From positions 1 through 64,000 of the forward strand of contig NZ_JABDSR010000006.1 in assembly GCF_012976305.1 (NCBI RefSeq): 64,000 nucleotides of DNA, given 5' to 3'. Positions within the stretch are counted from its first letter, which is position 1. Each line of letters starts with the position of its first letter. Below are positions 39,710-50,700 of the stretch, one piece after another. This DNA is from Peptoniphilus faecalis (lineage in GTDB: Bacteria > Bacillota > Clostridia > Tissierellales > Peptoniphilaceae). The notes under the pieces are model-generated. The model made no database searches and was not told where the DNA came from. It saw nothing but the letters and a program-made list of their open reading frames with translations. Position numbers and translations under genes: made by a program.

Positions 39710-40522
39710 TCAGAATTTATCTTTAGCTTCTATAGAAAATAGTTCGTCTTTAAAATCATTAATATAAGGTATGCGACTTCTTATTTCAATAATTTTATCC
39801 AAGTCAATTTCTGAAATTAATAACTCTTCTTTATCCCTTGAAGCTTGAATTACTACCTCGCCATCTGGACCAACTACCATTGAGCTTCCACATAGGTTTT
39901 CACCAACAGCATTAGCTCCTGCCATATAAAGTAAATTAAATAATGCATTGCCACATAGGTCCACATGCCATCTTCTTTCAGCAGGAACTGACCAAAAAGA
40001 GCAGTTAACTATAAGCTCAGCTCCCTTTAGCATTTCAATTCTTGCTGGTTCAGGATGCTCCATATCATAACAAATAAGCATACCAATTTTACCTAATTTT
40101 GTATTAACAACAGGTAACCTTCTTCCTTCTCTGAACTTTAATTTTTCTTGTCCCCAGGCATAAAATTTTCTCATGTTTTCTAAAACGTTACCATCATCAT
40201 CAACAAAAATTACAGAATTATACATTCTTCCTATGATTTTTTCATCTGCTTCTGGATAGCCACACATTACATGAATTCTATGCTCCTTAGCTTTCTTGCG
40301 TATAGTTTGTACAAAGGGTCCTGAAATTGGTTCTGCAAGAGACTGTAATTTTTCAGAAGATAATGAATAGCCTGAATAAGCGAGTTCAGGAAAAATTACT
40401 ATGTCACATTTTTCTTCTGATGCTTCTTTTATCATTTTAATGATTTTATTTAAATTAGCTTCCGTATCACCATAAATTTGTTCAAATTGTCCTATAGCAA
40501 TTTTAATTTTTCTTTTTTTCAT
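39710..40522 (-). CDS. Carbon-nitrogen hydrolase (nitrilase superfamily amidase)
   Basis: A 270-residue cytoplasmic enzyme hydrolysing amide-type C-N bonds. The catalytic Glu-Lys-Cys triad is visible: FPELAYSGY (Glu near 44), the Lys in KFYAWGQEKLKFREG region near 112, and the nucleophile in IGMLICYDMEHPEPAR near 146. Also GANAVGENLCGSSMVVGPDG. The ATG at 40522 with AAAGGATG is preferred over an upstream TTG. Among superfamily branches it resembles omega-amidase/N-carbamoyl hydrolase types. Its placement between an aminopeptidase-like enzyme and a permease suggests degradation of an imported amide. Confidence 0.87.
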   Translation of the reverse strand: MKKRKIKIAIGQFEQIYGDTEANLNKIIKMIKEASEEKCDIVIFPELAYSGYSLSSEKLQSLAEPISGPFVQTIRKKAKEHRIHVMCGYPEADEKIIGRMYNSVIFVDDDGNVLENMRKFYAWGQEKLKFREGRRLPVVNTKLGKIGMLICYDMEHPEPARIEMLKGAELIVNCSFWSVPAERRWHVDLCGNALFNLLYMAGANAVGENLCGSSMVVGPDGEVVIQASRDKEELLISEIDLDKIIEIRSRIPYINDFKDELFSIEAKDKF

Positions 40523-40550
40523 TACCAATCATCCTTTCCATGTAGTAATA

Positions 40551-40580
40551 GGATGTTATGGACTATAGTCCATAACATCC
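40551..40580 (-). repeat. Perfect 30-bp palindrome in an intercistronic gap
   Basis: GGATGTTATGGAC-TATA-GTCCATAACATCC. In RNA this gives a 13-bp stem with a 4-base loop between the aminopeptidase-like and nitrilase genes. No T run follows, so processing, stability control or partial attenuation is more likely than termination. Confidence 0.85.
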
Positions 40581-40613
40581 AGTGTTAAAAATATTAAATA
40601 CTAACAATTAAGA

Positions 40614-41612
40614 TTATTTATCTCCTATTGCAACAACTTTTCCATCTTTAACAATTAGTTCATCGTCAAATGTTATAGTAGGATTATACATAACCATATC
40701 AATGTGAACTGTTGACATAGCTGGTTGACCATAGTAAAATCCATTACCCATAGCAATATGACAAGTACCTCTTGCTTTCTTTTCTTCTTCAAAGTCTCCA
40801 TTAAATAGACAAGCAGGGTTTAATCCAATTCCAATTTCTGCAATATTATCACTATCTTTAATTTCTGCAATTTGTCTTCTTATTTCTCTACAAATTTTAG
40901 GATCTCCACTTACTACATCAACGATTTTACCGTTTTTAATTTCTAATTTAACTGGTTCAGTTGGATTTCCATAGTAGCATATGGGACCATCAACCATTAA
41001 AATACCATTAGTAGTTCCTACAACAGGTCCTAAAGAAACTTCACCATCACTCCAAGCCATTGCATCTCCTGGGTTTCTTGCAATTCCACATTCGATAATT
41101 GGTTCCATTTGGTTCATTTCCATAGTTAGGTCAGTTCCAGCAGGAGTAGTTACATGTGCGAACTTCTTTCCTCTCCAAACTTTTTGTAACGCTAAACCAT
41201 CTTCATAAAGTTTTTCGTAGTCTGCTAAAGCTCCTCCTCTTGTGAAGTTGTCAACATTTCTTAAGCATATAGATACTTCTCTAAGACTTTTTTCTTTTAT
41301 AAGTTCCTTTAATCTGTTATTATAAATAGCTGCACCTGAAGCAGTCGTCATTCCAACAAAAACATCACATTTATCCATAGCTAATTCCAAAGTTTTGGGG
41401 AAAATAGTTGCTTTATCTTTATCTCTAATTGGCATCATAAACACGCCATATTCAGCTCCTAAAGAACTAGCTGCACCAGCCATTGCATTCACCATTCTCA
41501 TATCAGTTTGTGGATCAGTAACAATTAGAACTTCTTCACCTTTTTTAACTGCCATTAAATCTCCTAAAATATAATTAGCTCTTTCGATACATTCAACAAT
41601 TCTATTATCCAT
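40614..41612 (-). CDS. M29-like aminopeptidase / NicX-type metalloenzyme
   Basis: A 332-residue protein of the thermophilic-metalloprotease (aminopeptidase M29) superfamily, which also includes the 2,5-dihydroxypyridine dioxygenase NicX. N-terminal alpha/beta domain to about 170 (KKGEEVLIVTDPQTDMRMV), then the metal-binding half: WSDGEVSLGPVVGTTNGI, AEIGIGLNPAC, GTCHIAMGNGFYYG and STVHIDMVMYNPTI, which carry the expected Glu and His ligands. Whether it cleaves peptides or opens an aromatic ring cannot be decided from sequence. It is followed by an amidase and a permease and preceded by a symporter. Confidence 0.8.
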   Translation of the reverse strand: MDNRIVECIERANYILGDLMAVKKGEEVLIVTDPQTDMRMVNAMAGAASSLGAEYGVFMMPIRDKDKATIFPKTLELAMDKCDVFVGMTTASGAAIYNNRLKELIKEKSLREVSICLRNVDNFTRGGALADYEKLYEDGLALQKVWRGKKFAHVTTPAGTDLTMEMNQMEPIIECGIARNPGDAMAWSDGEVSLGPVVGTTNGILMVDGPICYYGNPTEPVKLEIKNGKIVDVVSGDPKICREIRRQIAEIKDSDNIAEIGIGLNPACLFNGDFEEEKKARGTCHIAMGNGFYYGQPAMSTVHIDMVMYNPTITFDDELIVKDGKVVAIGDK

Positions 41613-41640
41613 TTTTTACCTCCAAAATTTTCACTTTTTA

Positions 41641-42912
41641 TTAAAGATTTTCGTTGTAATAAACTTCCTTATCAAATTCACCATTTATTTTTGCTATACA
41701 TAAAGATGCTACTAAATCGCCTGTAGAGTTAGCAGATGTGTGAATTTGATCTACTATTCTATAAACACCAGCTACAAGTGCTGTAGCTTCAACAGGTAAT
41801 CCCATTTGTGTTAATAGAGTTATACTTATTATTAATCCAATTTGAGGAGTTGCTGCACAACCTACACTCAAAAAAGTTGCTTGTATAACTAAGAATATTT
41901 GTTGAGTTATAGTTAATTCCATTCCGTATAACTGAGCAGCAAATAAAACTATAATTCCAAAATATATACAAGTTCCGTTCATATTAGCAGTCGCTCCAAA
42001 TGGAAGTATGAAATTTGATACTTCACTAGATATACCTAGTTTTTTAGGTGCGACTTCCATAGAAATTGGTAAAGCCGCAGATGATGTACAAGTACTAAAT
42101 GCTACCATCCATGGCTCAAAAGCTTTCTTGTAGAACATCTTTGGATTTACTCCTCCAACAGTTCTTAATAATATATAATAGACAGGTCCTAACATTGTTA
42201 GACAAGCTATGTAATCTGTAATTATAAATTTTAGAACTGGTCCAAAAATTGCCATTCCAAATTTTGCTATAGCAACTGACATAAGTCCAAAAACTCCGAT
42301 TGGTATAATACCAACTATTATATTTATGATTTTGAACATTGCTTCAGAAGCTATTGAAACTAAATTTGCTATAGGTTCTGCTTTTTCTCCTAATGTAATA
42401 ATTGAAAAACCCATAAACAACGCAAATACTATTACCTGCATCATTTCTCCATTTGTTAAAGATTCAAAGGGATTATTAGGAATTAGGTTCAGAAATATTT
42501 CATATATTCCTGGTAATTCAGCTGCTGTCTTTGACAATTCAACTTGTGTATCAGAAAGATTTACTCCAAGTCCAGGATTAATTATATTCGCCCAAACTAA
42601 TCCTATTGCACAAGCAATACCTGAAGTACATAAAAACCATAATATTGTCTTAATTCCTATACTTTTGAGTTTATTAATATCTTTTAGAGAAATGGCGGCA
42701 TCCATAATACTAAAAAATACTAATGGAACTACTATCATTTTTATAAGTCTTATAAAGAAATCTCCTAAAAATTGTAGAAATGGAAGCAAATAATTATTTA
42801 TTATTAAATTATTTGTTCCACCCATAATATTTAGGATATAACCAAATATAATCCCTAAAAATAGACCGATAAAAATTTTGACATAAGAAGGTAATTCTTT
42901 TAATTTCTTCAT
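41641..42912 (-). CDS. Dicarboxylate/amino acid:cation symporter (DAACS family)
   Basis: A 423-residue glutamate-transporter-fold protein with eight transmembrane helices and two re-entrant loops. Characteristic features are the Ser-rich hairpin ACTSS-like STCTSSAALPISM near 275 and the NMNGT motif (PFGATANMNGTCIYFG) near 310. It would import glutamate, aspartate or related acids with sodium or protons, a sensible energy source here given the probable sodium-type V-ATPase. First gene of the operon behind a consensus promoter and divergent from an RpiR-type regulator. Confidence 0.92.
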   Translation of the reverse strand: MKKLKELPSYVKIFIGLFLGIIFGYILNIMGGTNNLIINNYLLPFLQFLGDFFIRLIKMIVVPLVFFSIMDAAISLKDINKLKSIGIKTILWFLCTSGIACAIGLVWANIINPGLGVNLSDTQVELSKTAAELPGIYEIFLNLIPNNPFESLTNGEMMQVIVFALFMGFSIITLGEKAEPIANLVSIASEAMFKIINIIVGIIPIGVFGLMSVAIAKFGMAIFGPVLKFIITDYIACLTMLGPVYYILLRTVGGVNPKMFYKKAFEPWMVAFSTCTSSAALPISMEVAPKKLGISSEVSNFILPFGATANMNGTCIYFGIIVLFAAQLYGMELTITQQIFLVIQATFLSVGCAATPQIGLIISITLLTQMGLPVEATALVAGVYRIVDQIHTSANSTGDLVASLCIAKINGEFDKEVYYNENL

Positions 42913-42953
42913 AATATCAACCTCAGTTTTTATTCATTAGCTAATGTAGTTAT

Positions 42954-42982
42954 ATAATAAAACATGTTTTGGAATGTGTCAA
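42954..42982 (-). promoter_or_regulatory. Strong promoter of the symporter operon with internal palindrome
   Basis: Consensus TTGACA (42977-42982), 17 bases, TATTAT (42954-42959) on the minus strand. The spacer contains the palindrome AAACATGTTT (42960-42969), a plausible site for the adjacent RpiR-type regulator. Confidence 0.75.
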
Positions 42983-43058
42983 GTCATTTCTTTTATTTTA
43001 TGGAATTTTTCCTCCATTTTTATTATATGGATTATTTTATTCTTTTATAGCCATTTTA

Positions 43059-43086
43059 TTGATTATTTAACAATTTAATTTATAAT
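43059..43086 (+). promoter_or_regulatory. Promoter of the RpiR-type regulator gene
   Basis: TTGATT (43059-43064), 16 bases, TATAAT (43081-43086), about 20 bases before the start codon, divergent from the symporter promoter. Confidence 0.6.
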
Positions 43087-43110
43087 TATAAGTTAGAGAG
43101 GAAAATAAAT

Positions 43111-43995
43111 ATGAATAAAAATTTTAATGAAATAACAAATAATACCAATGTTTTAGAACTTATAAATAAAAAATATAATGACTTTAGTAAAACTCACAAA
43201 AAAATTGCTGATTATATTCTTAGTAATTATGAGAAAGTAGTTTTTTTCACATCAAGTAAACTTGCTAAGGAATGTGCTGTAAGTGAATCAAGTATAGTTC
43301 GTTTTTCGAATGCAATAGATTATAATGGATTTACTGATTTTCAAAAAGACTTGCAAAAATTTCTTAGTGAAAAAATTACAGTCTCACATAGAATAGAAAC
43401 TATTTCTAAGACAGATTTTTCTGAAGTTGAAACTTTATATGATGTATTAGAAAAGAGTATTAAAGATATAAATTGGATTTATAATAATATTAATGAAGAT
43501 AGTTTTACTAAAATAGTAAATTTATTAGTTAATTCAGAAAATATATATCTAGTAGGTTTTAGAAATTCATTTTCAGCAATTTCTTTTTTTGGATCTAGTC
43601 TAAGTTGGATAAGAGATAATGTTTATGTAATAAGTGGAATCGGGGGAAATTTTGATCAGTTTTCAAAAATTTCTTCTAATGATGTTCTTATTTCAATTAG
43701 TTTACCGAGATACCTAAAGCAAACAGTAAAATTTCAAAAATTCGGCTATGATTCTGGTGCTAACACAGTATGTATCACTGACACAATTACTTCACCTTTA
43801 GTTCAATATTCTACTATACCATTAATAATAAAAAGTGAAATATTATCTTTTTCAGATAATTTAATTCCTGTTATGTGTTTAATTACTGGAATGTTAAATT
43901 CAGTAGCTCGAATTAATAACAAATCGACAACTAAAAAGGTCAAATTTCTTGAAGAATTTTGGAATACAATGGATTTGTACGATACTATAGAATAA
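43111..43995 (+). CDS. MurR/RpiR-family transcriptional regulator
   Basis: A 294-residue regulator. The N-terminal HTH domain (about 15-90) has SSKLAKECAVSESSIVRFSNAIDYNGFTDFQ (helix-turn-helix near 50-70), and a SIS sugar-phosphate-type sensor domain follows (about 120-265; ENIYLVGFRNSFSAISFFGS). Transcribed divergently from the symporter operon with AGAGAGGA before its ATG, so it is the likely controller. RpiR proteins usually sense phosphosugars, yet the neighbours handle amino acids or amides, which leaves the ligand open. Confidence 0.9.
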   Translation: MNKNFNEITNNTNVLELINKKYNDFSKTHKKIADYILSNYEKVVFFTSSKLAKECAVSESSIVRFSNAIDYNGFTDFQKDLQKFLSEKITVSHRIETISKTDFSEVETLYDVLEKSIKDINWIYNNINEDSFTKIVNLLVNSENIYLVGFRNSFSAISFFGSSLSWIRDNVYVISGIGGNFDQFSKISSNDVLISISLPRYLKQTVKFQKFGYDSGANTVCITDTITSPLVQYSTIPLIIKSEILSFSDNLIPVMCLITGMLNSVARINNKSTTKKVKFLEEFWNTMDLYDTIE

Positions 43996-44021
43996 AACTT
44001 AATATAATTTAAATAATTCAT

Positions 44022-44053
44022 AAAAAGTAGGTTAATACATAACCTGCTTTTTT
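44022..44053 (+). terminator. Terminator after the RpiR-type gene
   Basis: Stem AAAAAG-t-AGGTTA / TAACCT-g-CTTTTTT with a short loop and a T tail. Confidence 0.8.
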
Positions 44054-44073
44054 TATAACCTTAAATTTTACAT

Positions 44074-44103
44074 AAAAAAGTAGGCTGAATAATCAACCTA
44101 CTT
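44074..44103 (-). terminator. Terminator after rpoC
   Basis: AAGTAGG / CCTACTT stem with an inner TGA/TCA pair, followed on the minus strand by a run of T. Confidence 0.8.
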
Positions 44104-44123
44104 AAAATTTATTTTTATATTTT

Positions 44124-47100
44124 TTATTCTTCTTCTGCTACAGTTTCAAGTTCAACTTTTACATCTTCTTGTGTTATTACTTCAGAGTCTTCAAGGATAT
44201 TGTAATCTTCCTTTAGGCTTTCGTCGATTCCAATTTGTACTTTGGAATTTATTCGGGCACCAGTACCTGCTGGGATAAGCTGTCCAATTATTATATTTTC
44301 TTTTAGTCCTTCAAGTTTATCTTCCTTGCCCTTTATTGCTGCATCTGTAAGAACTCTAGTTGTTTCTTGGAAGGATGCTGCTGATAAGAAGGAATCTGTT
44401 GCAAGGGATGCCTTTGTAATTCCAAGAAGGTTTACATGACCAATTGCTGGTTCTTTACCTTCTTCTTTTGCTTTTTTGTTTGCTTCTTTGTAATCAACTA
44501 CATTTACAAGTGATCCTGGAAGTAAATCTGTATCTCCTGCATCTTCTATCTTGCACTTTGATAGCATTTGTCTAACGATTATTTCAATATGCTTGTCGTT
44601 TATGTCTACCCCTTGAAGTCTGTAAACTCTTTGAACTTCTTTTACAATATATTCTTGTACACCCTTTTCACCTTTTACACGTAGTAAATCTTGTGGATAT
44701 ACTGAACCTTGTGTAAGTTCGTCACCTGCTTCAACTTCGTCGCCTTGTTTAACTTTTAATCTTGATCCATAGACGATGTTATAAGAATCAACTGTTCCAT
44801 CTTCTGCTGTTATAAGAACTTCTCTCTTTTTATTTGATTCTTTAATATCGACAACTCCGCCACGTTCTGCAATAATTGCAAGTCCCTTTGGCTTTCTTGA
44901 TTCAAAAAGTTCTTCAACTCTTGGAAGACCTTGAGTTATATCAGCTGCTGCAGCTACTCCACCAGTGTGGAAAGTTCTCATTGTAAGTTGTGTTCCCGGT
45001 TCACCAATTGATTGAGCTGCAATTACGCCAACTGCTTCTCCAATTCCTATATGTGAGCCTGTTGCAAGGTTTTTGCCGTAGCAATGAGCGCACACTCCGT
45101 TTTTAGACTTACATCCAAGGACTGATCTAACTTTTACCTCTTCTATTCCAAGTGATTCAATTAAAAGTGCGTCATCGTCTGAGATAACTTCATTTGCCTT
45201 TACAATGATTTCTCCAGTTTCTGGGTTTAATATATCTTCAAAGGAATATCTTCCTTCAATTCTATCGGCAAGTGATTCTATTAATTCTTTGCCATCTTTA
45301 AAGGCTCTTGCCACCAAGTATTCATCAGTACCACAGTCTTCTTCAGACACTATTACTTGTTGTGATACGTCTACGAGTCTTCTTGTCAAGTATCCAGAGT
45401 CGGCCGTTCTAAGTGCTGTATCGGCAAGACCCTTTCTAGAACCGTGAGCTGACATATAGAATTCAAGTACTGAAAGACCTTCTCTAAAGTTTGAAGTAAT
45501 TGGAACTTCTATAGTTCTACCTGAAGGTGATGCCATAAGTCCACGCATGCCTGCAAGTTGTCTAATTTGGTTCTTAGAACCTCTGGCTCCTGAGTCCGCC
45601 ATGATGTAAATATTATTTAAGGCATCGAATCCTTCCATTACATCCTCTGTTAAGTCATCAGTTGCTTTGTTCCAAATTTCAATTACTTTTTCATATCTTT
45701 CTTCATCTGATATAAGACCTCTTCTAAAGGCTTTTTCATATTTGGCAACTTCTTTTTCTGCATTAGCTAAAATTTCTGGCTTAGTATCTGGAATTTGTAC
45801 ATCACCCATTGAAATTGAAATTGCTCCAATAGTTGAGTAGTGATATCCTGTTGCCTTAATATTGTCAAGAAGTTCTGCAGTTTTTATGTTGCCATGTTTT
45901 TTATAAGTTTTTTCAATTATTTTGCCAAGAAGTTTTTTGTCTACAACTTGATCAATTTCAAGAGAATACTTGTCTTCATCTCTATTTACAAAACCTAAAT
46001 CCTGCGGAATAAATTCATTTACTATAAATCTGCCCACTGTTGATGAAACAATTTTACCTCTTTTGTCATTTTCATCAGCAAATCTTCTAACAGATACATG
46101 AGATTGTAGGTGTAAAAATCCTGATTCGTAAGCGTGAAACATTTCGTCGAAGTTTCTGTAAATTGAACCATCGCCCTTTAATTTGTCTTTTCTATCTAAT
46201 GTTAGATAATAAGAACCAAGTACCATATCTTGAGTAGGAGTAGTAATTGGCTTGCCATCTTTTAGTGCCAAGATATTATTTGTTGAAAGCATCAATAGTC
46301 TCGCTTCAGCTTGTGCTTCCGTAGATAGTGGCAAATGGACTGCCATTTGGTCCCCGTCAAAGTCTGCGTTATATGCTGTACAAGAAAGTGGATGAAGCTT
46401 AATAGCCTTACCTTCGACTAAAACTGGTTCAAAGGCTTGAATACCAAGTCTATGAAGTGTCGGTGCACGGTTAAGAAGAACTGGATGATCCTTAATAACA
46501 TCTTCAAGTACATCCCAAACTTCGTCTTTTCCTCTTTCTACCATTCTTTTCGCAGACTTAATATTGTAAGTTAGTTCTCTCTTTACAAGTTCTCTCATTA
46601 CGAAAGGCTTAAAAAGTTCAAGAGCCATATTCTTTGGAAGACCACATTGATAGAATTTAAGATCTGGTCCAACTACGATTACTGAACGACCAGAGTAGTC
46701 AACTCTCTTTCCAAGCAAGTTTTGACGAAAACGACCTTGTTTACCCTTTAACATCTCTGAAAGTGATTTTAGTGGTCTGTTTCCAGGACCAGTTACAGGT
46801 CTTCCACGTCTACCGTTGTCAATAAGAGCATCAACAGATTCTTGTAGCATTCTCTTTTCATTTCTTACGATAATGTCGGGAGCGTTTATATCCATTAACT
46901 TTTTAAGTCTGTTGTTTCTATTTACAATTCTTCTATATAAATCATTTAAGTCGCTTGTTGCAAATCTACCACCGTCAAGTTGTACCATTGGTCTTAAATC
47001 TGGTGGGATTACTGGGATTGCATCTAGTATCATCCACTCAGGTTTGTTATCTGACTGAATAAAAGCATCTATTACTTCAAGTCTTCTTGTAATTCTAACT

Positions 47101-47714
47101 TTCTTTTGTCCAGTTGCATCTTGAAGTTCTTGCGTAAGTTCGTCATTTTCCTTTTGTAAGTCAACCTTTACAAGAAGATCTCTTATAGCTTCTGCACCCA
47201 TCTTTGCAGTAAATTTATCGCCATATTCTTTTTTAAATTCTCTATATTCAATTTCTGAAAGAAGTTGTTTTTCATATAAAGTTGTTTCGCCTGGTTCAAC
47301 TTCTGTTACTACATAAGATGCAAAGTAAAGAACTTTTTCAAGAGCTCTAGGACTCATGTCTAAAACAAGACCCATTCTTGAAGGTATGCCCTTAAAATAC
47401 CAAATATGTGATACTGGAGCAGCAAGTTCAATATGACCCATTCTTTCACGACGAACCTTGGCTTTTGTAACTTCAACGCCACATTTTTCGCAGACTACTC
47501 CCTTATATCTTACTCTCTTATATTTCCCACAGGAACATTCCCAATCCTTAGTAGGTCCAAATATTTTTTCACAAAATAAGCCTTCCTTTTCAGGTTTTAA
47601 TGTCCTGTAATTTATAGTTTCTGGTTTTTTTACTTCGCCATAAGACCATGATCTAATCTTTTGTGGTGAAGCAAGTCCAATTTTTATTGAATGGAATAAT
47701 TCATGTTCGCTCAA
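44124..47714 (-). CDS. rpoC: RNA polymerase beta' subunit
   Basis: 1196 residues. N-terminal zinc ribbon [20 protein letters not shown] (near 60-80), the bridge/rudder regions, the catalytic magnesium motif [12 protein letters not shown] (near 450) and the second zinc site with [11 protein letters not shown] ... [13 protein letters not shown] (near 810-880). Trigger-loop sequence [18 protein letters not shown] is intact. It follows rpoB by 37 bp and ends at a strong terminator. In most Firmicutes the str operon follows directly; here about 8 kb intervene. Confidence 0.99.
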   Translation of the reverse strand: MSEHELFHSIKIGLASPQKIRSWSYGEVKKPETINYRTLKPEKEGLFCEKIFGPTKDWECSCGKYKRVRYKGVVCEKCGVEVTKAKVRRERMGHIELAAPVSHIWYFKGIPSRMGLVLDMSPRALEKVLYFASYVVTEVEPGETTLYEKQLLSEIEYREFKKEYGDKFTAKMGAEAIRDLLVKVDLQKENDELTQELQDATGQKKVRITRRLEVIDAFIQSDNKPEWMILDAIPVIPPDLRPMVQLDGGRFATSDLNDLYRRIVNRNNRLKKLMDINAPDIIVRNEKRMLQESVDALIDNGRRGRPVTGPGNRPLKSLSEMLKGKQGRFRQNLLGKRVDYSGRSVIVVGPDLKFYQCGLPKNMALELFKPFVMRELVKRELTYNIKSAKRMVERGKDEVWDVLEDVIKDHPVLLNRAPTLHRLGIQAFEPVLVEGKAIKLHPLSCTAYNADFDGDQMAVHLPLSTEAQAEARLLMLSTNNILALKDGKPITTPTQDMVLGSYYLTLDRKDKLKGDGSIYRNFDEMFHAYESGFLHLQSHVSVRRFADENDKRGKIVSSTVGRFIVNEFIPQDLGFVNRDEDKYSLEIDQVVDKKLLGKIIEKTYKKHGNIKTAELLDNIKATGYHYSTIGAISISMGDVQIPDTKPEILANAEKEVAKYEKAFRRGLISDEERYEKVIEIWNKATDDLTEDVMEGFDALNNIYIMADSGARGSKNQIRQLAGMRGLMASPSGRTIEVPITSNFREGLSVLEFYMSAHGSRKGLADTALRTADSGYLTRRLVDVSQQVIVSEEDCGTDEYLVARAFKDGKELIESLADRIEGRYSFEDILNPETGEIIVKANEVISDDDALLIESLGIEEVKVRSVLGCKSKNGVCAHCYGKNLATGSHIGIGEAVGVIAAQSIGEPGTQLTMRTFHTGGVAAAADITQGLPRVEELFESRKPKGLAIIAERGGVVDIKESNKKREVLITAEDGTVDSYNIVYGSRLKVKQGDEVEAGDELTQGSVYPQDLLRVKGEKGVQEYIVKEVQRVYRLQGVDINDKHIEIIVRQMLSKCKIEDAGDTDLLPGSLVNVVDYKEANKKAKEEGKEPAIGHVNLLGITKASLATDSFLSAASFQETTRVLTDAAIKGKEDKLEGLKENIIIGQLIPAGTGARINSKVQIGIDESLKEDYNILEDSEVITQEDVKVELETVAEEE

Positions 47715-47751
47715 GGAGCACTTCTCCTTTCCTATTAATTAAAATAACTAA

Positions 47752-50700
47752 TTAATCTTCAGATTCATCGGATTCATCAAAATAGTCTTCTTCGTCATCT
47801 TCATCATCTTCATAGAAGTGACTGTTTTCAAAAGACTCAACTTCATCATTTGAAATTGTTCTGATGCCAATATTTGCAGTTCCTGTGTGTTCAATAAGTT
47901 CCTTTATATCATCGTCTGATCTAGTGTTTTTATCGTCAATGTTGTCGATCCTTGTCAACTCGTCTTCGTCAACTTCAAGATCAACTTCATTTCCGTTTTC
48001 ATCAAGCACTTGAATATCAAGAGCAAGTGCCTGTAATTCCTTTATTAAAACTTTAAAGGATTCAGGAACTCCTGGTTGTGGAATATTTTCGCCCTTTACT
48101 ATCGCTTCGTAAGTCTTAACACGACCAACAATGTCGTCAGATTTAACTGTTAACATTTCTTGTAGAGTATAGCTTGCACCATAAGCTTCAAGAGCCCAAA
48201 CTTCCATTTCTCCAAATCTTTGTCCACCAAATTGTGCCTTTCCTCCAAGTGGTTGTTGTGTAACTAGTGAGTAAGGACCTGTTGAACGAGCGTGGATTTT
48301 TTCATCAACTAAATGGTGAAGCTTTAGCATATACATATAACCAACAGTTACAGGGTGGTCAAATTCTTCTCCAGTTCTTCCATCTCTTAGTTGGATTTTT
48401 CCATCTCTAGAATATCCCGCTTTTTCCAAAGTGTCAAAAATGTCATTTTCATTTGCACCGTCAAATACTGGAGTAGCAACATGCCATCCTAGTTTTTTAG
48501 CAGCAAGTCCCAAGTGAACTTCAAGAACTTGTCCTAAATTCATACGAGAAGGAACTCCTAGTGGGTTAAGAACTATTTGTATAGGTGTACCATCTGGCAT
48601 ATAAGGCATATCTTCCTTAGGCATAACCCTTGAAATAACCCCTTTATTACCGTGGCGACCACACATTTTATCTCCAACTTGAATCTTTCTCTTTGTAGCG
48701 ACAAAAACTCTTACCATTTCATTTACGCCTGGCTGAAGTTCGTCACCTTCTGATCTATTAAAAGTTTTTACATCGACAACAATGCCTTGTTCTCCATGAG
48801 GAAGTCTTAATGAAGTATCTCTTACTTCTCTTGCCTTTTCACCAAAGATTGAACGGAGAAGTCTTTCTTCTGCAGAAAGTTCAGTTTCTCCCTTAGGAGT
48901 TACTTTTCCAACAAGGATGTCTCCTGGTTTAACTTCTGCACCAATTCTTATTATTCCTCTTGCGTCAAGATCCTTTAACATATCTTCCCCAACATTTGGA
49001 ATATCTCTTGTGATTTCTTCAGGTCCAAGTTTAGTATCTCTTGCTTCAGATTCGTACTCTTCAATATGAAGTGAAGTTAGTACATCGTCAATTACAAGTT
49101 CTTGGCTTACAAGCATAGCATCTTCGTAATTATATCCTTCCCAGTTCATAAATGCTATTAGGATATTTTTACCAAGCGCCATTTCGCCTTGGTCTGTACT
49201 TGGTCCATCGGCAATAATTTCGCCAGCTTCTACAACATCTCCTGCATTAACTATTGGTCTTTGGTTAATTGTAGTTCCTTGGTTTCCACCCATGAATTTG
49301 TGTAACTTATAATTGTCAATGCCCTTGTCTGATTCTCTTTCGATTTCTATGTGTACGGCATCAACTTTTTTAACAGTTCCCTTGTTTTTAGAAACTACTA
49401 CAACGCCTGAATCCTTTGCTGCTCTATATTCAATACCAGTTCCAACAATAGGTGCTTCAGTCTTTAGTAGAGGCACTGCTTGACGCTGCATGTTTGCACC
49501 CATAAGAGCTCTATTTGCATCGTCATTTTCCAAGAAAGGAATCATAGAAGTACCAACTGCAACTATTTGTTGAGGCGAAACGTCCATGTAGTTTACATCT
49601 TTAATGTCAAATATATCGGCATTACCGCCATGACCTCTGGCTGCAATTCTGTCTTCAACGAATTTATTATTTTCATCAAGCCTTTCATCAGCTTGTGCAA
49701 TGATTTGTTCGTACTCAACATCGGCTGTTAAATAATCAATTTGATCAGTTACAACTCCGTCAACAACTTTACGATATGGAGTTTCAATAAAACCATATTC
49801 GTTAATTCTTGCGTAAGTTGTAAGTGATGTAATTAGTCCAATGTTTGGACCTTCTGGTGTCTCAATAGGACACATTCTTCCATAGTGTGAGTTATGGACG
49901 TCACGCACTTCAAATCCAGCTCTATCTCTGCTCAACCCACCAGGTCCAAGTGCAGATAACCTTCTTTTGTGAGTTAATTCTGATAGAGGATTGTTTTGGT
50001 CCATAAATTGTGAAAGTTGTGAAGAACCGAAAAATTCTTTTATAGCAGCTGTTACTGGTCTAATATTTATAAGTGATTGTGGTGTAGTTGCATCAACATC
50101 TTGAACTGTCATCCTTTCACGGATAACTCTTTCCATTCTTGAAATACCAATCCTAAATTGATTTTGAAGAAGTTCACCAACAGATCTAATTCTTCTGTTT
50201 CCAAGGTGATCGATGTCGTCAACTGAGCCAACATTATTCATAAGTCCAAATTCATAATTAATTCCTGCAATAATATCGTCAATTAAAATATGTTTTGGAG
50301 ATAATTCTTTATGTGCTTTTTCAAGTTCTTCTTTAAATTTTTCTGTATCTTCAGAATATTCTTCGTAAAGTTCATCGAAAAGTGGTCTATAAACTTTTTC
50401 TTTAAAACCAAGCTCTTCCATGTCGAAATCAAGTCCATAAGCATCGACAAAAGTAAAATTGTTTCCTATTACTATTGTATTTTCTGTTGCGTGTTCAAAA
50501 TTTTCGTCATTCTTTATAAGAACTTGATTTACTCCAGCTGCTTCAATTCTTTCAGCCTTTTCTCTAGTTAGGAGTTCCCCTTGTTCTGCCAATATTTCGC
50601 CAGTCATAGGATCTATTATGTCTTCTGCAGTAATATTATTTTCTATTCTTGCGCTAATCCCTAATTTTTTGTTGAATTTATATCTTCCAACTCTCGCAAG

